NCBI GenBank assembly: GCA_018402445.1
Contig: JAGYIT010000016.1
Coordinates: forward strand, 124,001-188,000
DNA from: Akkermansiaceae bacterium
GTDB lineage: Bacteria > Verrucomicrobiota > Verrucomicrobiia > Verrucomicrobiales > Akkermansiaceae
DNA length: 64,000 nt
Direction of reading: 5' to 3'
Shown: positions 47,107 to 56,663 of the stretch, piece by piece
Layout of the letters: every line of letters starts with the position of its first letter
How positions within the stretch are numbered: position 1 is the stretch's first letter
The notes under the pieces: model-generated
The model's input: the letters and a program-made list of their open reading frames with translations, nothing else
What the model was told of the DNA's origin: nothing
Database searches by the model: none
Position numbers and translations under genes: made by a program

Positions 47107-47122
47107 GTTTCTTTTGATAAAC
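47107..47122 (+). promoter_or_regulatory. Candidate operator between XRE-cupin and phosphoesterase genes
   Basis: It reads GTTTCTTTTGATAAAC, matching the sites at 37402 and 39999. Half-site-like copies lie at 47135-47142 (AAAGAAAC) and 47036-47051 (ATTCTTTAGAAAAC region). It is 75 bp from the regulator start and 95 bp from the phosphoesterase start. Confidence 0.5.
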
Positions 47123-47216
47123 AATAAATTTTTGAAAGAAACAACGAGACGCACTGCGTTCTTTTTTGGAATGCACGGGCAGCCGCATCGCCCAGCCAGA
47201 ATTTGAAACCACAACC

Positions 47217-48200
47217 ATGGACATCAATCGACGCAAATTCACCACCACAATCCTCGGCACCGCTGCCGCGCTCGCCCTGCCATTGCCCGCCCTCGCCCGC
47301 GCCACCGGCAAGGGCAAACTCCGCATCGGCATGATCAGCGACATCCATCAGGATGTCATGCATGACGGAATCAAACGCCTCGGCGCGTTCCTTGACGCGA
47401 TGCGCGAGGCGAAACCTGATTTCATCATCCAACTCGGCGACTTCTGCAAGCCAACCGCCACCAACAAGCCGTTCCTCGATCTCTGGAACACTTGGGACGG
47501 ACCTCGCTATCACGTCATCGGCAATCACGACATGGATGGTGGATTCCGCCGCGAGCAGACGGCCGAATGGTATGGCATGCCAGCAAGATACTATGGATTT
47601 GATCATGGTGGTGTGAGATTTCTGGTGCTCGATGGCAACGATCCCGGCGGCACACGGAGCGGCTACAATCGTTTCATCGCCGAAGACCAGAAAGCCTGGC
47701 TCGACGCCGAACTGGAAAACACCCACTCTCCCGTGGTGGTGATGATCCACCAACCACTCGACAACGATTGGGGCGTGGTGAACCGCGATGAAATCCGCGC
47801 CGTCCTGGAGAAGGACCGGGGTCCGGACCACGCCGGCGTCGCCGCGGTGTTCAGCGGCCACTGCCACCAAGACTATGTGAACCGCATCGGCGGCATCGCC
47901 CACGTCCAGATCAACAGCGCGTCCTACATCTGGCTGCCCGGCAACGCACGGCGCAATGTGTATGACGAGGAATCGCACAAAAAACACCCGTATCTCAACC
48001 ACGTCGCGCCCTACCGCGACCCGCTGTGGGCGCTTGTCACGCTCGATCTCGACGCCGGTACGGTGGACCTGCAAGGCCGCGCCACCGAATGGGTCGGGCC
48101 GGATCCATGGGAACGCGGCGCTCCCGAAAATCGCTACCCGCGCGACAAAAACCGCCCAGCGATTTCCAATTGGCAGGGCCCGATTCTCAAAAAATCATGA
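47217..48200 (+). CDS. Tat-exported calcineurin-type metallophosphoesterase
   Basis: The 327-residue protein starts MDINRRKFTTTILGTAAALALP, a Tat signal. The metal-binding motifs follow: MISDIHQD, QLGDFCK, IGNHDMDG, MIHQPL and SGHCHQDYV. It should cleave phosphate esters in the periplasm or outside. ATG at 47217 puts the twin arginines at residues 5-6; an upstream in-frame start at 47166 would bury the signal. Its stop overlaps the next gene as ATGA, so the two phosphoesterases are translationally coupled. Upstream lies the candidate operator at 47107. Confidence 0.9.
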   Translation: MDINRRKFTTTILGTAAALALPLPALARATGKGKLRIGMISDIHQDVMHDGIKRLGAFLDAMREAKPDFIIQLGDFCKPTATNKPFLDLWNTWDGPRYHVIGNHDMDGGFRREQTAEWYGMPARYYGFDHGGVRFLVLDGNDPGGTRSGYNRFIAEDQKAWLDAELENTHSPVVVMIHQPLDNDWGVVNRDEIRAVLEKDRGPDHAGVAAVFSGHCHQDYVNRIGGIAHVQINSASYIWLPGNARRNVYDEESHKKHPYLNHVAPYRDPLWALVTLDLDAGTVDLQGRATEWVGPDPWERGAPENRYPRDKNRPAISNWQGPILKKS

Positions 48201-51200
48201 ACCCGGCATCCGATCCCAGCGGCGGCACGCTTGGACGCCGTGAGTTTCTCGCCACGGCCTGCGGATCCGCCGCCGCGCTTTCCCTGCCACTCGCGCCGTC
48301 CGCGCGCAGCGAACGATCACCATCGGATCACCCGCCACTCGGCAACCGCCTGCTCGGATACTATCCGTTTGCCGAAGGTGGCGAGGCGGGACTCCGAAAT
48401 CACGCCCCCGGCATCGATGGCATGCACGCCACGCGTTTCGGCGGTGGCGAGTTCGACGCGTCGCCGCATCCATCGGGTCCCGGGTTTCGTGGGGCGGAAC
48501 ATTTCCGCTCCGGAGATCGCGTCGGCCGCCGCCCGGCCTCGCCCACCGGCCCGTCGCTCAACCTGGTCGCCGCCCGCAACGACGCGCTGGTCGTCCCGGT
48601 GAGTGCGGCCACGCTCGGTCGCGATTTCACCATCGCGCTCTGGCATTGGCTCGACCCAAACTGCTCGGTGGCGCGGCCCTTTGTCTTCGAGGGTGCCGAT
48701 AACCACCATGTCTCGTGGGGTATCGGCCGCGGCGACCACTACGCCGCCTACTGCACGCAGGCGCAGATCCTCGCCGGCGGCGACCTGCCACGCGGACGCT
48801 GGATCCATTGCGCGCATGTGTTTGCCAGCGATGGCGAAAAAACCTCGCTGCGATTGTTTCTCGACGGCAAGCTGGTCGGCACGACGGAAGGCGCCATGAT
48901 GTCGCTTCACTTCCCCGCCCTGCACATCGGCAAACACCGCGGCGGCGACACCTCGCGCCAATGGGACGGCATGCTCGCCGAACTCGCCCTGTGGGGGCGC
49001 GCCCTGCGCGATGAAGAGGTGGCCCGCATTCACCAACTCGGCCGCGATCGCAAACCGCTCTCGTCAGTCCCGGATTTCACCCCCGCCTTCCGTGGCCAAG
49101 TTGCAGTCGTGGAAAACGGCAGCCGTAAGCCGATTCCCGGCGTGCTGGTGTCCGACGGCCTGCATGTCGTCGCGACTGCCGCCGACGGCCGCTTCGAATT
49201 GCCGGGCCACCTCCGCCAACGGTTCGTGATGGCGACCATCCCGGCCGGCTATCAGGCGGTGGACTCACATTACATCCCGGCCAACCGCAGCACCGACGCC
49301 TTCGATTTCGACCTCAAGCCCGATCCGCGCACCCAACCCGGAAAGCCGGTGCGCTTCGTCCAGGTCGCCGACTCGGAAACCGACAGCGACCACGGCTGGA
49401 TCGAGCCGATCCGGCGCTTTGTCGACCAGCGCGAGACCGGCTTCATCATGCACACCGGTGATATCTGTTATCGCAAGGCGATGATTTTCCACGCCCGCGA
49501 GTTTTCCCGCGAACGCATGGGCGTGCCGGTGTTTTACGGCATCGGCAACCACGACATGGAAACCGGGCTCTATGGTGAGGAGCTTTTCGAGCGCCTGTTC
49601 GGCCCGGTGTTTTATGCCTTCGAGGCCGGCGACACCCATTTCATTGTCACCCCCATGCTGTCCGGCACGCGACGGCCGTCCTACAGCAAAACCGACGTCG
49701 CCCGCTGGCTGGAAAACCACCTCAAACACATCGCCCCCACCAAGCCGGTGGTCGTCTTCAACCACTTCGCGCTGACCTCGGGCAACGACTTCACCTACGA
49801 GTCCGGTGGCCACGGCGTGCGTCTCAACGACTGGAATCTCAAGGCATGGATCTACGGACATTTCCACGCCAACTACATGAAACGCCACGGCGAGACCGGC
49901 ATCCATTCGATCCAGTCCGCACCGCCGGATATGGGTGGCATCAATCACTCGCCGTCGAATTTCGTCGCCTACGAAATCGACCCCGCCGGCACGCTCGCCG
50001 CCGAACCGAGATACAACTACCTCGACCAACACCTGGTCGTCGTCACGCCGGCGGCATCCGGTGCACCCGCCGCCACGGCGGATGGCAGCCTCGCCGTTTC
50101 GATCAATACCTACAGCGCCCACGCCGCCACCGCCGCGGCATTCGCGCGCATCGACGGGGATGATGAATGGACCGCCCTGGCCGGCCAGTCGGACTGGAAT
50201 TGGAGCGGCGCCCTCACCACCACGCCGGATGCCGCTGCCGGGAAAACGCTGGAGGTTCGCTGCGTGCTGGAAAATGGCGAGGAATTCACCGGTCGCAGCC
50301 GCATCGGCCAATCCAGCGCGGGTCCGCGCATTGCGTGGACGCGAAATGTCGGCGCCAACTTGTGGATGGGCACGCCGGCCAGTAATGGCGTCCGCTTGTT
50401 TGTCCCGGCCGTCAGCCAGTTCGACTTGGAGAACAACCGGATCGTCGCCATCGACGCCGGTAGCGGTGAAATCCTCTGGCACTGCAAGGTCGCCGCGCCG
50501 GTGCTCAACTCGGTGCAGGTCGAGCGCGGCATCGTCCTCGCCACCGATCAGGAAGGCGTGGCCTACGGCATCGATGCCAACGACGGCCGCATCCGCTGGC
50601 AACGCCACCTCGGCCGCAACGCCACCCAAACCTACATCGCCGGCGGTGTGGTCCACGACGGTGTTTACTACACCGGCTATGGCAACTACCTCAGCGCGCT
50701 CGACACGACCACCGGTGAGGTGAAGTGGCGCAGCACCGCGTGGAATGCAGGATACGGCAGCGTCGGTGAACACACGATCGCCGACGACACGCTCGTCGTC
50801 GGCGCCAACTGGTCCAACATCTACGCCCACAACCGCCACACTGGCGCACGCACATGGACGGCCGGCCAGGACGGCCTGCGCTTCCAAAGTTCGTCCGGCC
50901 TGTGGCACGACGGCGTGCTCATCATGACGGGCAACGGGCGGCTCGTGCGCTTCGATGCCGCCACCGGCGAGGCGCTCTCCAGCCATGCCCTGCCCTACAG
51001 CCCCACCGTCTCCGGCCGCCCGCTGATCGCCGACGATCTGCTCATCCTTGGCACCGCGAAACACGGCGTCGCCGCCTTTCATCGCGAGACGATGGAGGAA
51101 GCCTGGCGTCACGAAACCGGCGAGGCTCTGGTTTACACCGCCGCCTACTCGCGCGCGCCCTCTCAAACCGTCGAGTCCGGCGCACAGCTCGTCGCTGGCG

Positions 51201-51373
51201 ACATCGTCGTCGGCGCGTCCGACGGCCACCTCCGCGCGCTCGACCCCGCCACCGGCCGCCCCCGCTGGTCTCTCAATCTCGGAGCACCCATCCTCGGCAC
51301 GCCGCGGGTGTCCGGAGCATCCCTGTTCGTCCCCGATTTCTCCGGCAACCTCACCCGCATCGAAATCGCATGA
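48197..51373 (+). CDS. Tat-exported LamG / calcineurin phosphoesterase / PQQ-propeller fusion
   Basis: The 1058-residue protein begins with a Tat signal (GRREFLATACGSAAALSLP). A LamG domain spans about 50-270 and is closely related to those at 21407-25772 and 35920-37374. A small beta domain typical of the region before such phosphoesterases (about 295-370) leads to the calcineurin domain (383-600), with MHTGDICY, GIGNHDME, FNHFAL and GHFHANY. The first metal motif reads VADSETD, so the usual DxH histidine is replaced. A C-terminal accessory domain precedes a PQQ-like propeller (about 735-1058) with repeats such as IVAIDAGSGEILWH and LSALDTTTGEVKWR. It follows the phosphoesterase at 47217 and overlaps the fucosidase relic by 4 bp. 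Confidence 0.88.
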   Translation: MNPASDPSGGTLGRREFLATACGSAAALSLPLAPSARSERSPSDHPPLGNRLLGYYPFAEGGEAGLRNHAPGIDGMHATRFGGGEFDASPHPSGPGFRGAEHFRSGDRVGRRPASPTGPSLNLVAARNDALVVPVSAATLGRDFTIALWHWLDPNCSVARPFVFEGADNHHVSWGIGRGDHYAAYCTQAQILAGGDLPRGRWIHCAHVFASDGEKTSLRLFLDGKLVGTTEGAMMSLHFPALHIGKHRGGDTSRQWDGMLAELALWGRALRDEEVARIHQLGRDRKPLSSVPDFTPAFRGQVAVVENGSRKPIPGVLVSDGLHVVATAADGRFELPGHLRQRFVMATIPAGYQAVDSHYIPANRSTDAFDFDLKPDPRTQPGKPVRFVQVADSETDSDHGWIEPIRRFVDQRETGFIMHTGDICYRKAMIFHAREFSRERMGVPVFYGIGNHDMETGLYGEELFERLFGPVFYAFEAGDTHFIVTPMLSGTRRPSYSKTDVARWLENHLKHIAPTKPVVVFNHFALTSGNDFTYESGGHGVRLNDWNLKAWIYGHFHANYMKRHGETGIHSIQSAPPDMGGINHSPSNFVAYEIDPAGTLAAEPRYNYLDQHLVVVTPAASGAPAATADGSLAVSINTYSAHAATAAAFARIDGDDEWTALAGQSDWNWSGALTTTPDAAAGKTLEVRCVLENGEEFTGRSRIGQSSAGPRIAWTRNVGANLWMGTPASNGVRLFVPAVSQFDLENNRIVAIDAGSGEILWHCKVAAPVLNSVQVERGIVLATDQEGVAYGIDANDGRIRWQRHLGRNATQTYIAGGVVHDGVYYTGYGNYLSALDTTTGEVKWRSTAWNAGYGSVGEHTIADDTLVVGANWSNIYAHNRHTGARTWTAGQDGLRFQSSSGLWHDGVLIMTGNGRLVRFDAATGEALSSHALPYSPTVSGRPLIADDLLILGTAKHGVAAFHRETMEEAWRHETGEALVYTAAYSRAPSQTVESGAQLVAGDIVVGASDGHLRALDPATGRPRWSLNLGAPILGTPRVSGASLFVPDFSGNLTRIEIA

Positions 51374-51848
51374 AACAAACCTTCGTCCTCTGCCTGATTT
51401 CCGTCCTTGGTGCGGTCATGCCGGTCGCCAGCGTCGCGGAAAACGCTGAGCCCACTCCGACCATGCGCGCCGAACGGGTGCGCGAGTTCCAGGACCTGCG
51501 CTTCGGCATGTTCATCTGCTGGTCATTCAGCACGTTCTCGGGCTATGAGTGGACGCCAGGTGTCGATGATGTCGATTATTTCCACCCGAGCGGATTCGAT
51601 CCCGACTCGTGTGCCGCCGCCGCCAAGGAGGCCGGAATGAGCTACATCCTCTTCCGTTCTACTCGCTGCCCGAAAACGACCGTCGCGCCGCCTCCGCCGA
51701 CAAGATCTTCGGGGACTATCAGAAAGCCGTCCGCCACCGCAACCTGTTTTCCCTCAACATCGGCCCCGACCGCGCCGGCAAGCTGCGTGCCATCGACCTC
51801 GAAACCTTGCGCGAGGTAGGTGAAAGAATTCGTACCGCACAACCTTGA
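51370..51848 (+). pseudogene. GH29 alpha-L-fucosidase, internally deleted relic
   Basis: The frame at 51370 encodes a signal peptide and the fucosidase N-terminus (RFGMFICWSFSTFSGYEWTP, then CAAAAKEAGMSYILF). At about 51655 the sequence jumps to the C-terminal end of the same family (FYSLPENDRRAASADKIFGDYQKA, then LFSLNIGPDRAGKL) in another frame. About 250 central residues, with the catalytic nucleophile, are gone. No activity is possible. The start overlaps the previous stop as ATGA, so the intact gene was once the third gene of the phosphoesterase operon. Confidence 0.85.
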
Positions 51849-51857
51849 AGCCAATCC

Positions 51858-52827
51858 ATGAACCGATACCGCATTCTAACCATTTTCGCCCTCGCCTGCC
51901 TGCCGTCCAGTCACGCCGCCGAACCCGCACGCGGTGCCGAGACGATGCGCGTCATGGTTTGGAACACCGAGCGCGGATCGAATCCCTACGGCCCGGATGG
52001 CCGCCAGCGCGTCCTCCGCTGGATCCGCGAGACCGCACCCGACGTCGTGCTCTGGCAGGAATCCTACAAACTCGATGGAGAAAAGGTGACACTCGGCCAC
52101 TGGGTTGCCGGCGAACTGGGCTGGAACGCATGGCAAAGCAATAGCCCGCACCTGTGCATCGTCACGCCTTACCAAATGGTTGAAACGTTCAGCCATCAAC
52201 CGTGGCACGGCGTGGGCGCGCAGCTCAAGGACCCGCAGGGGCGGACCTTTGTCGCCTGGTCGATGTGGATCGATTGGAGGCATTTCGTTTCCCGGGCCTC
52301 CATCGATGATCCGGAGATCACCGACGCCGAATTGCTCGAACTCGAAGCGGAAAAATCCTCCCGCCTCAAACAGGCCCGCGACCTGATGCAGCGCATCGAA
52401 ACCCTAGGCCAGCTCGCGCTCGACGAGCCGCTGCTGGTCGGCGGCGATTGGAATTGCCCGTCGCATCTTGATTGGACCGAGGCCACGACGGCCGCCTTTT
52501 CCCACCGCCGCGCCCTGTCGCTGCCGGTGAGCACCCTAGTCCATGAAAAGGGATTTCTGGACACATTCCGCACGGTCCACCCGGACCCCGTCGCCATGCC
52601 CGGAAACACCTGGAGCCCGCTCCATGAGAAACGCGAATCCGGCGAGCCGGATCCACCGGAACGGATCGACCGCCTCTATCTGAAGAACCCCGCCGCAGGG
52701 CCCACGACTCAAGCCCGTCCGCGCGCACACGCTGCCCGAAGACTGGACCGATGCCCAACTCCCCCGCGAGACCAGCCCCTTCCCCAGCGACCACGCCGCC
52801 GTGGTGATCGATCTGGTATGGGAGTAA
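51858..52827 (+). CDS. Exported endonuclease/exonuclease/phosphatase-family protein, with a 3' frameshift
   Basis: A signal peptide ends near HAAEPA. The domain follows with MVWNTERGSN, the glutamate in VLWQESYK, GGDWNCPSHLDW and ERIDRLYL. The frame then runs into unrelated Arg/Pro-rich codons up to 52847. Shifting one base near 52695-52715 gives VRAHTLPEDWTDAQLPRE and then SDHAAVVIDLVWE ending at 52827, which is the expected catalytic SDH motif. The family includes nucleases and phosphodiesterases, and an extracellular nuclease would suit the phosphorus-scavenging context. Whether the break is real or a sequencing indel is unknown. Confidence 0.78.
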
Positions 52828-52870
52828 CGCAAGCAATGAAAATCTAACACTCGCATCAACCATTTCCATC

Positions 52871-55751
52871 ATGACATCCCCATCCGCCGCCATCGCCGCA
52901 TGCCTGCCGCTCGTTGCAATGCCTTTGCAAGGCCACGCCAGCAGTATCGATGACCTCCCACCCGCTCCTGCACGCGGCATTTCCGGCGACTGGTTGCTCG
53001 ACGACAACCCGTTCGAAGTCCGCCGTCTTCCGCACCGGAAATCCCGGCGAAATCACCTTGGAAAACGGCCTGGTCCGCCGCACTTTCCGCATCGCGCCGA
53101 ATGCCGCCACGGTCGGCCTTGACCACCAGATCACCGGCCATGCCGTGCTGCGCGCGGTGCGGCCCGAGGCGGAGGTCACCATCGATGGCGTCACCTATCC
53201 GGTCGGCGGCCTGACCGGCCAGCCGAACCATGCGTTTCTCCTGCCTGAATGGTTGGACACGATGCCGGCCGATCCCGCCGCATTTCAATTCACCAGCTTC
53301 GAAATCGGCGAACCCCGCGAACGTTTCGCGTGGAAACGCGTGCGCCACCACGCACCCGACGCCACCTGGCCACCGAAGGGCGTGCACTTGCAAATGCACT
53401 ACCGCATGCCCGACCCGCAGGCCGGCCCGTCCGCCACGCTGGCCAGCGACGCCGGCCGGGAAATGTTGATGGAAATCCGCTTCGATGGAGCCACCGCGCT
53501 GCCCGACGGCTGGACCGCACGCGTCACCCGCGCGCACGAACGCAGTTCGGTGGTCAATGAAGGCAAGGCCGGCGAAATTTTCACCCCGCCGCACACCCAT
53601 GCGTTTGTCGAGCACCGGCTGCCGCCCGGCGTGCGGGTGGTCGAGACCCGCATCGACCCCGGCACCGATCGCAGCGCGTCGTGGGGGCCGGGCATCGCGC
53701 TGGTTTGGGAAAATGGCCAAACTATCAAGTTCAACCTGGGATCGAGCGGATTCGATGCGGAAAACCAGCCGGCGTTCTCATGTTTCGACGGCTCGCGCGA
53801 ATGGTTCAACCTCGGCAAGGGCGAACCCTCGCTCAACGCCGCCGTCACCATGCGCCTGCGCATCGATGGCGATGCCGTGTTATGCGAAGCGATGCACGAG
53901 GGACAATGGAAAACCTATCACCAAACAAGCATCGCGCCCGCCCTCGGCGAGCCAGCATTGGTGCGCATCGGCAAACTCGACAAATCCGGCGGCGCCAGCG
54001 ACCACGGTGGCCCGCAGGGCGAATCCGGACGCCTGCGTGTCGAAGCCTTCACCGCCTTCGGCGCGCTCGACGGGGCCGCGCTGGCCAAGCCACTGCCAAG
54101 CGCCCCGCCGATCACACTCACGGTCCACTATGAACTCTACGACGGCGTGCCGGTTTTTTGCAAATGGCTTACCGTGCAGAACGGCACGGAGGAAACCATC
54201 ACCATCGACCGCTTCTCCAGTGAAATCCTCGCGGTGGCGGAGGAGGATAACCCGGTCGAAACCCGCGCCGGCGTCGCCCAACCCGTCCCGCAGACCCTCC
54301 ACGTCGAGACCGATTTCGCCTTCGGCGGATTCAACCACGAGCACGCCAACCGCCACGTCGTCCATTGGCGGGCCGACCCGCAATACACCAGTATCGTCAA
54401 CTACACCCGCGAGCAGCCGACCCAACTCGTCGTCTCGCCCAACCGCGGTCCGGCCCAAGACATCGCGCCAGGCGGCACCTTCGAGAGCCACCGCACCTTC
54501 CAACTCGTCCACGACAGCACCTGCCGCACCCGCCGCGGGCTGGCGCTCAAGCGGATGTATCGCACCATCGCCCCCTGGACCACCGAAAACCCGTTGATGC
54601 ATCACCTGCTCGATTCGCGCCCCGAGGCCGCCATCCAGGCCATCGACAACGCGGCCGAGGTCGGATTTGAAATGATTATCCTGTCGTTCGGCAGCGGCTT
54701 CAATATCGAAAACGACAACCCGGAATTTCTCGATACATGGAAACGCGTGGCCGACCACGCCCGTTCGAAGGGCATCGACATCGGTTCGTATTCACTGCTT
54801 TCCTCGCGGCGCATCGGCGGCGGCAACGACATCGTCAGCCCGCCCGGCGAAAGGCCGACCCACAACAATTGCCCGGCGCTCACCAGCGAGTGGGGGCAGG
54901 AGTATTTCCGGAAGTTATACCAATTCCACCGCCACACCGGATTCTCCGTCTTCGAGCACGACGGCTCCTACCCCGGCGACGTCGATATCACCCCGCGCCC
55001 GCCACTGCAAAAAGGCGAACACGATTCGCGATGGGCGCAGTGGCGGATCATCCGCGATTTCTATCAATGGTGCCGCAGCGAGGGGATCTACCTCAACGTG
55101 CCGGATTACTATTTCCTCAGCGGATCGAACAAAACCGGCATGGGCTACCGCGAGGTCAATTGGTCGCTGCCACGCGCCCACCAGGTGATCCACACCCGCC
55201 AGAACATCTATGACGGAAGTTGGGAGAAAACCGCATCCATGGGCTGGATGTTCGTGCCGCTCGCCCAATACCACGGTGGCGGCGCGTCGGCCACCATCGA
55301 GCCGCTCGACCAACACCGCGACCACTACGGCCGCATGCTCGCCTCGAACCTCGCCCTCGGCGTGCAGGCCTGCTACCGCGGCCCCCGCCTGTTCGACACA
55401 CCCGCCACCAAGGCAGTGGTGAAACATTGGGTCGATTGGTTCAAACAACACCGCGACATCCTCGAAAGCGACATGGTCCACGGCCGCCGCGCCGATGGCC
55501 GCGACCTTGACTGGATGCTCCACGCGAATCCAAAACTCGAAACGAAAGGCATGCTCGTCGTTTTCAACCCGCTCGACCATGAGGTCACGCGCACCCTCGA
55601 CATCGACGTCTATTTCACCGCCCTCGAAGGCAGCGCCCGCGTCGCGCAAATGGGCGAGGCGGAATCCGAACACCCGCTTCACCGCGGCACCCGCCTCCAT
55701 CTCCCGGTCACCGTCCCCGCCGGCGGCCTGTTCTGGGCGACGATGCGGTGA
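52871..55751 (+). CDS. Putative secreted glycoside hydrolase (alpha-galactosidase-like), with a 5' frameshift
   Basis: The 5' end starts MTSPSAAIAACLPLVAMP, a signal peptide, and reads through GISGDWLLDDNPFE. One base shift near 53010-53030 restores SAVFRTGNPGEITLENGLVRR. The protein (about 960 residues) has an N-terminal beta-sandwich domain, an inserted concanavalin-like segment (about 200-380), a second sandwich part, and a barrel-like domain from about 590. In that domain, EVGFEMIILSFGSGFN, the acidic FEHDGSYPGD and YLNVPDYYFLSGSN resemble GH36/GH31-type alpha-galactosidases. I infer the fold and do not assign a substrate. It is the last large gene of the exported-hydrolase run. Confidence 0.7.
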
Positions 55752-55770
55752 ACCGATCCCATCCCACACG

Positions 55771-56044
55771 ATGAAAGCACTCCCCCCTTGGCATCAGCCT
55801 TTCTCTGGCGATTTCTTCGCTTCTGTTCGCTTCGGAAACCTTTGATCCATCACTTCACAACGTCGGCGCCGGCCCTCAGGACAGCTACGACCGCAATGGC
55901 CGCTTGCTGAAAGTGGGCGGGCTCGCCCTGCTGACGGGGAAACCTGCCGGAGAGGGCGGGTTCGAGCAAACCTTGCACCTCGAGGATTCTGTGTGGGTTC
56001 TGCGGGAAAATAGTGGGGTGACAGAACGGCGTGAGGGTGGATAA
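55771..56044 (+). CDS. Possible small secreted protein with a frameshift
   Basis: After the hydrolase stop, ATG at 55771 begins MKALPP and is soon out of frame. Adding one C to the six-C run near 55782 gives a signal peptide (LGISLSLAISSLLFA) and about 65 further residues, including GRLLKVGGLALLTGKP, to TAA at 56044. I do not recognise the family. The 327-bp gap before ribE holds nothing else. It could be a small exported protein or a gene remnant. Confidence 0.35.
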
Positions 56045-56078
56045 TTCGCGAACAGCCCGGTGCAACCGGCGGATCTTT

Positions 56079-56663
56079 ATGTTCACAGGACTAGTCGAAG
56101 CGTTGGGAACGGTGGTTTCCCTGGAGCAAAAGGGAGAGCAGGCGCGGCTTTGCATCGCCATCCCCTTTTCCAAAGAACTCTCGCTCGGTGACTCCGTGGC
56201 GATGAACGGGTGCTGTCTTACGGTGGCGGAAATTTCGGGAGCGGACATCGCCTTCGACGTGCTCGCGCAGACCCTGCGGGTGACCTCGCTGGGGAAACTC
56301 GCCGCCGGTTCCGTAGTGAACCTGGAACGCGCGCTTCGGGTGGGGGATCGGCTGGGCGGGCATTTCGTGCAAGGCCATGTGGACGGCACGGGCGTGATCC
56401 TTTCGCTGGAGGAGGACGGACAGGATCATGTGGTGGAGATTTCTCTACCCGCCGAAATCCACCGGCTATGCGTGGGGAAAGGCTCTATCGCGATCGATGG
56501 GATCTCGCTGACCATCGCGGAGCTGAAAAGTGAGTCCGCGGTGTTCTGGATCACCCCGCACACCTTTTCCCACACGAACCTCCGCGACGCCAAGGCGGGC
56601 GATACCGTGAACCTTGAGGCCGACATGCTCGCGAAGCATGTGGCGGCACTGATGGGGAAATAA
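56079..56663 (+). CDS. ribE: Riboflavin synthase alpha chain
   Basis: Riboflavin synthase converts two 6,7-dimethyl-8-ribityllumazine molecules to riboflavin. The protein (194 residues) starts MFTGLVEALGTV, the typical beginning. It shows the two lumazine-binding halves: MNGCCLTV with GGHFVQGHVDGTG in the first, and IAIDGISLTIAE with TPHTFSHTNL in the second. ATG at 56079 was chosen over an upstream in-frame ATG at 56031 because family members start MFTG. No FMN riboswitch was noticed upstream. The stop abuts the convergent formylglycine-enzyme gene. Confidence 0.93.
   Translation: MFTGLVEALGTVVSLEQKGEQARLCIAIPFSKELSLGDSVAMNGCCLTVAEISGADIAFDVLAQTLRVTSLGKLAAGSVVNLERALRVGDRLGGHFVQGHVDGTGVILSLEEDGQDHVVEISLPAEIHRLCVGKGSIAIDGISLTIAELKSESAVFWITPHTFSHTNLRDAKAGDTVNLEADMLAKHVAALMGK

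Noticed and set aside
49265..51229. Open frame of 654 codons on the minus strand opposite the LamG-phosphoesterase-PQQ gene
   Set aside because: It is antisense to a gene with clear domains and consists of Gly/Ala/Val/Arg-rich codons expected from GC-rich third positions; no family features.
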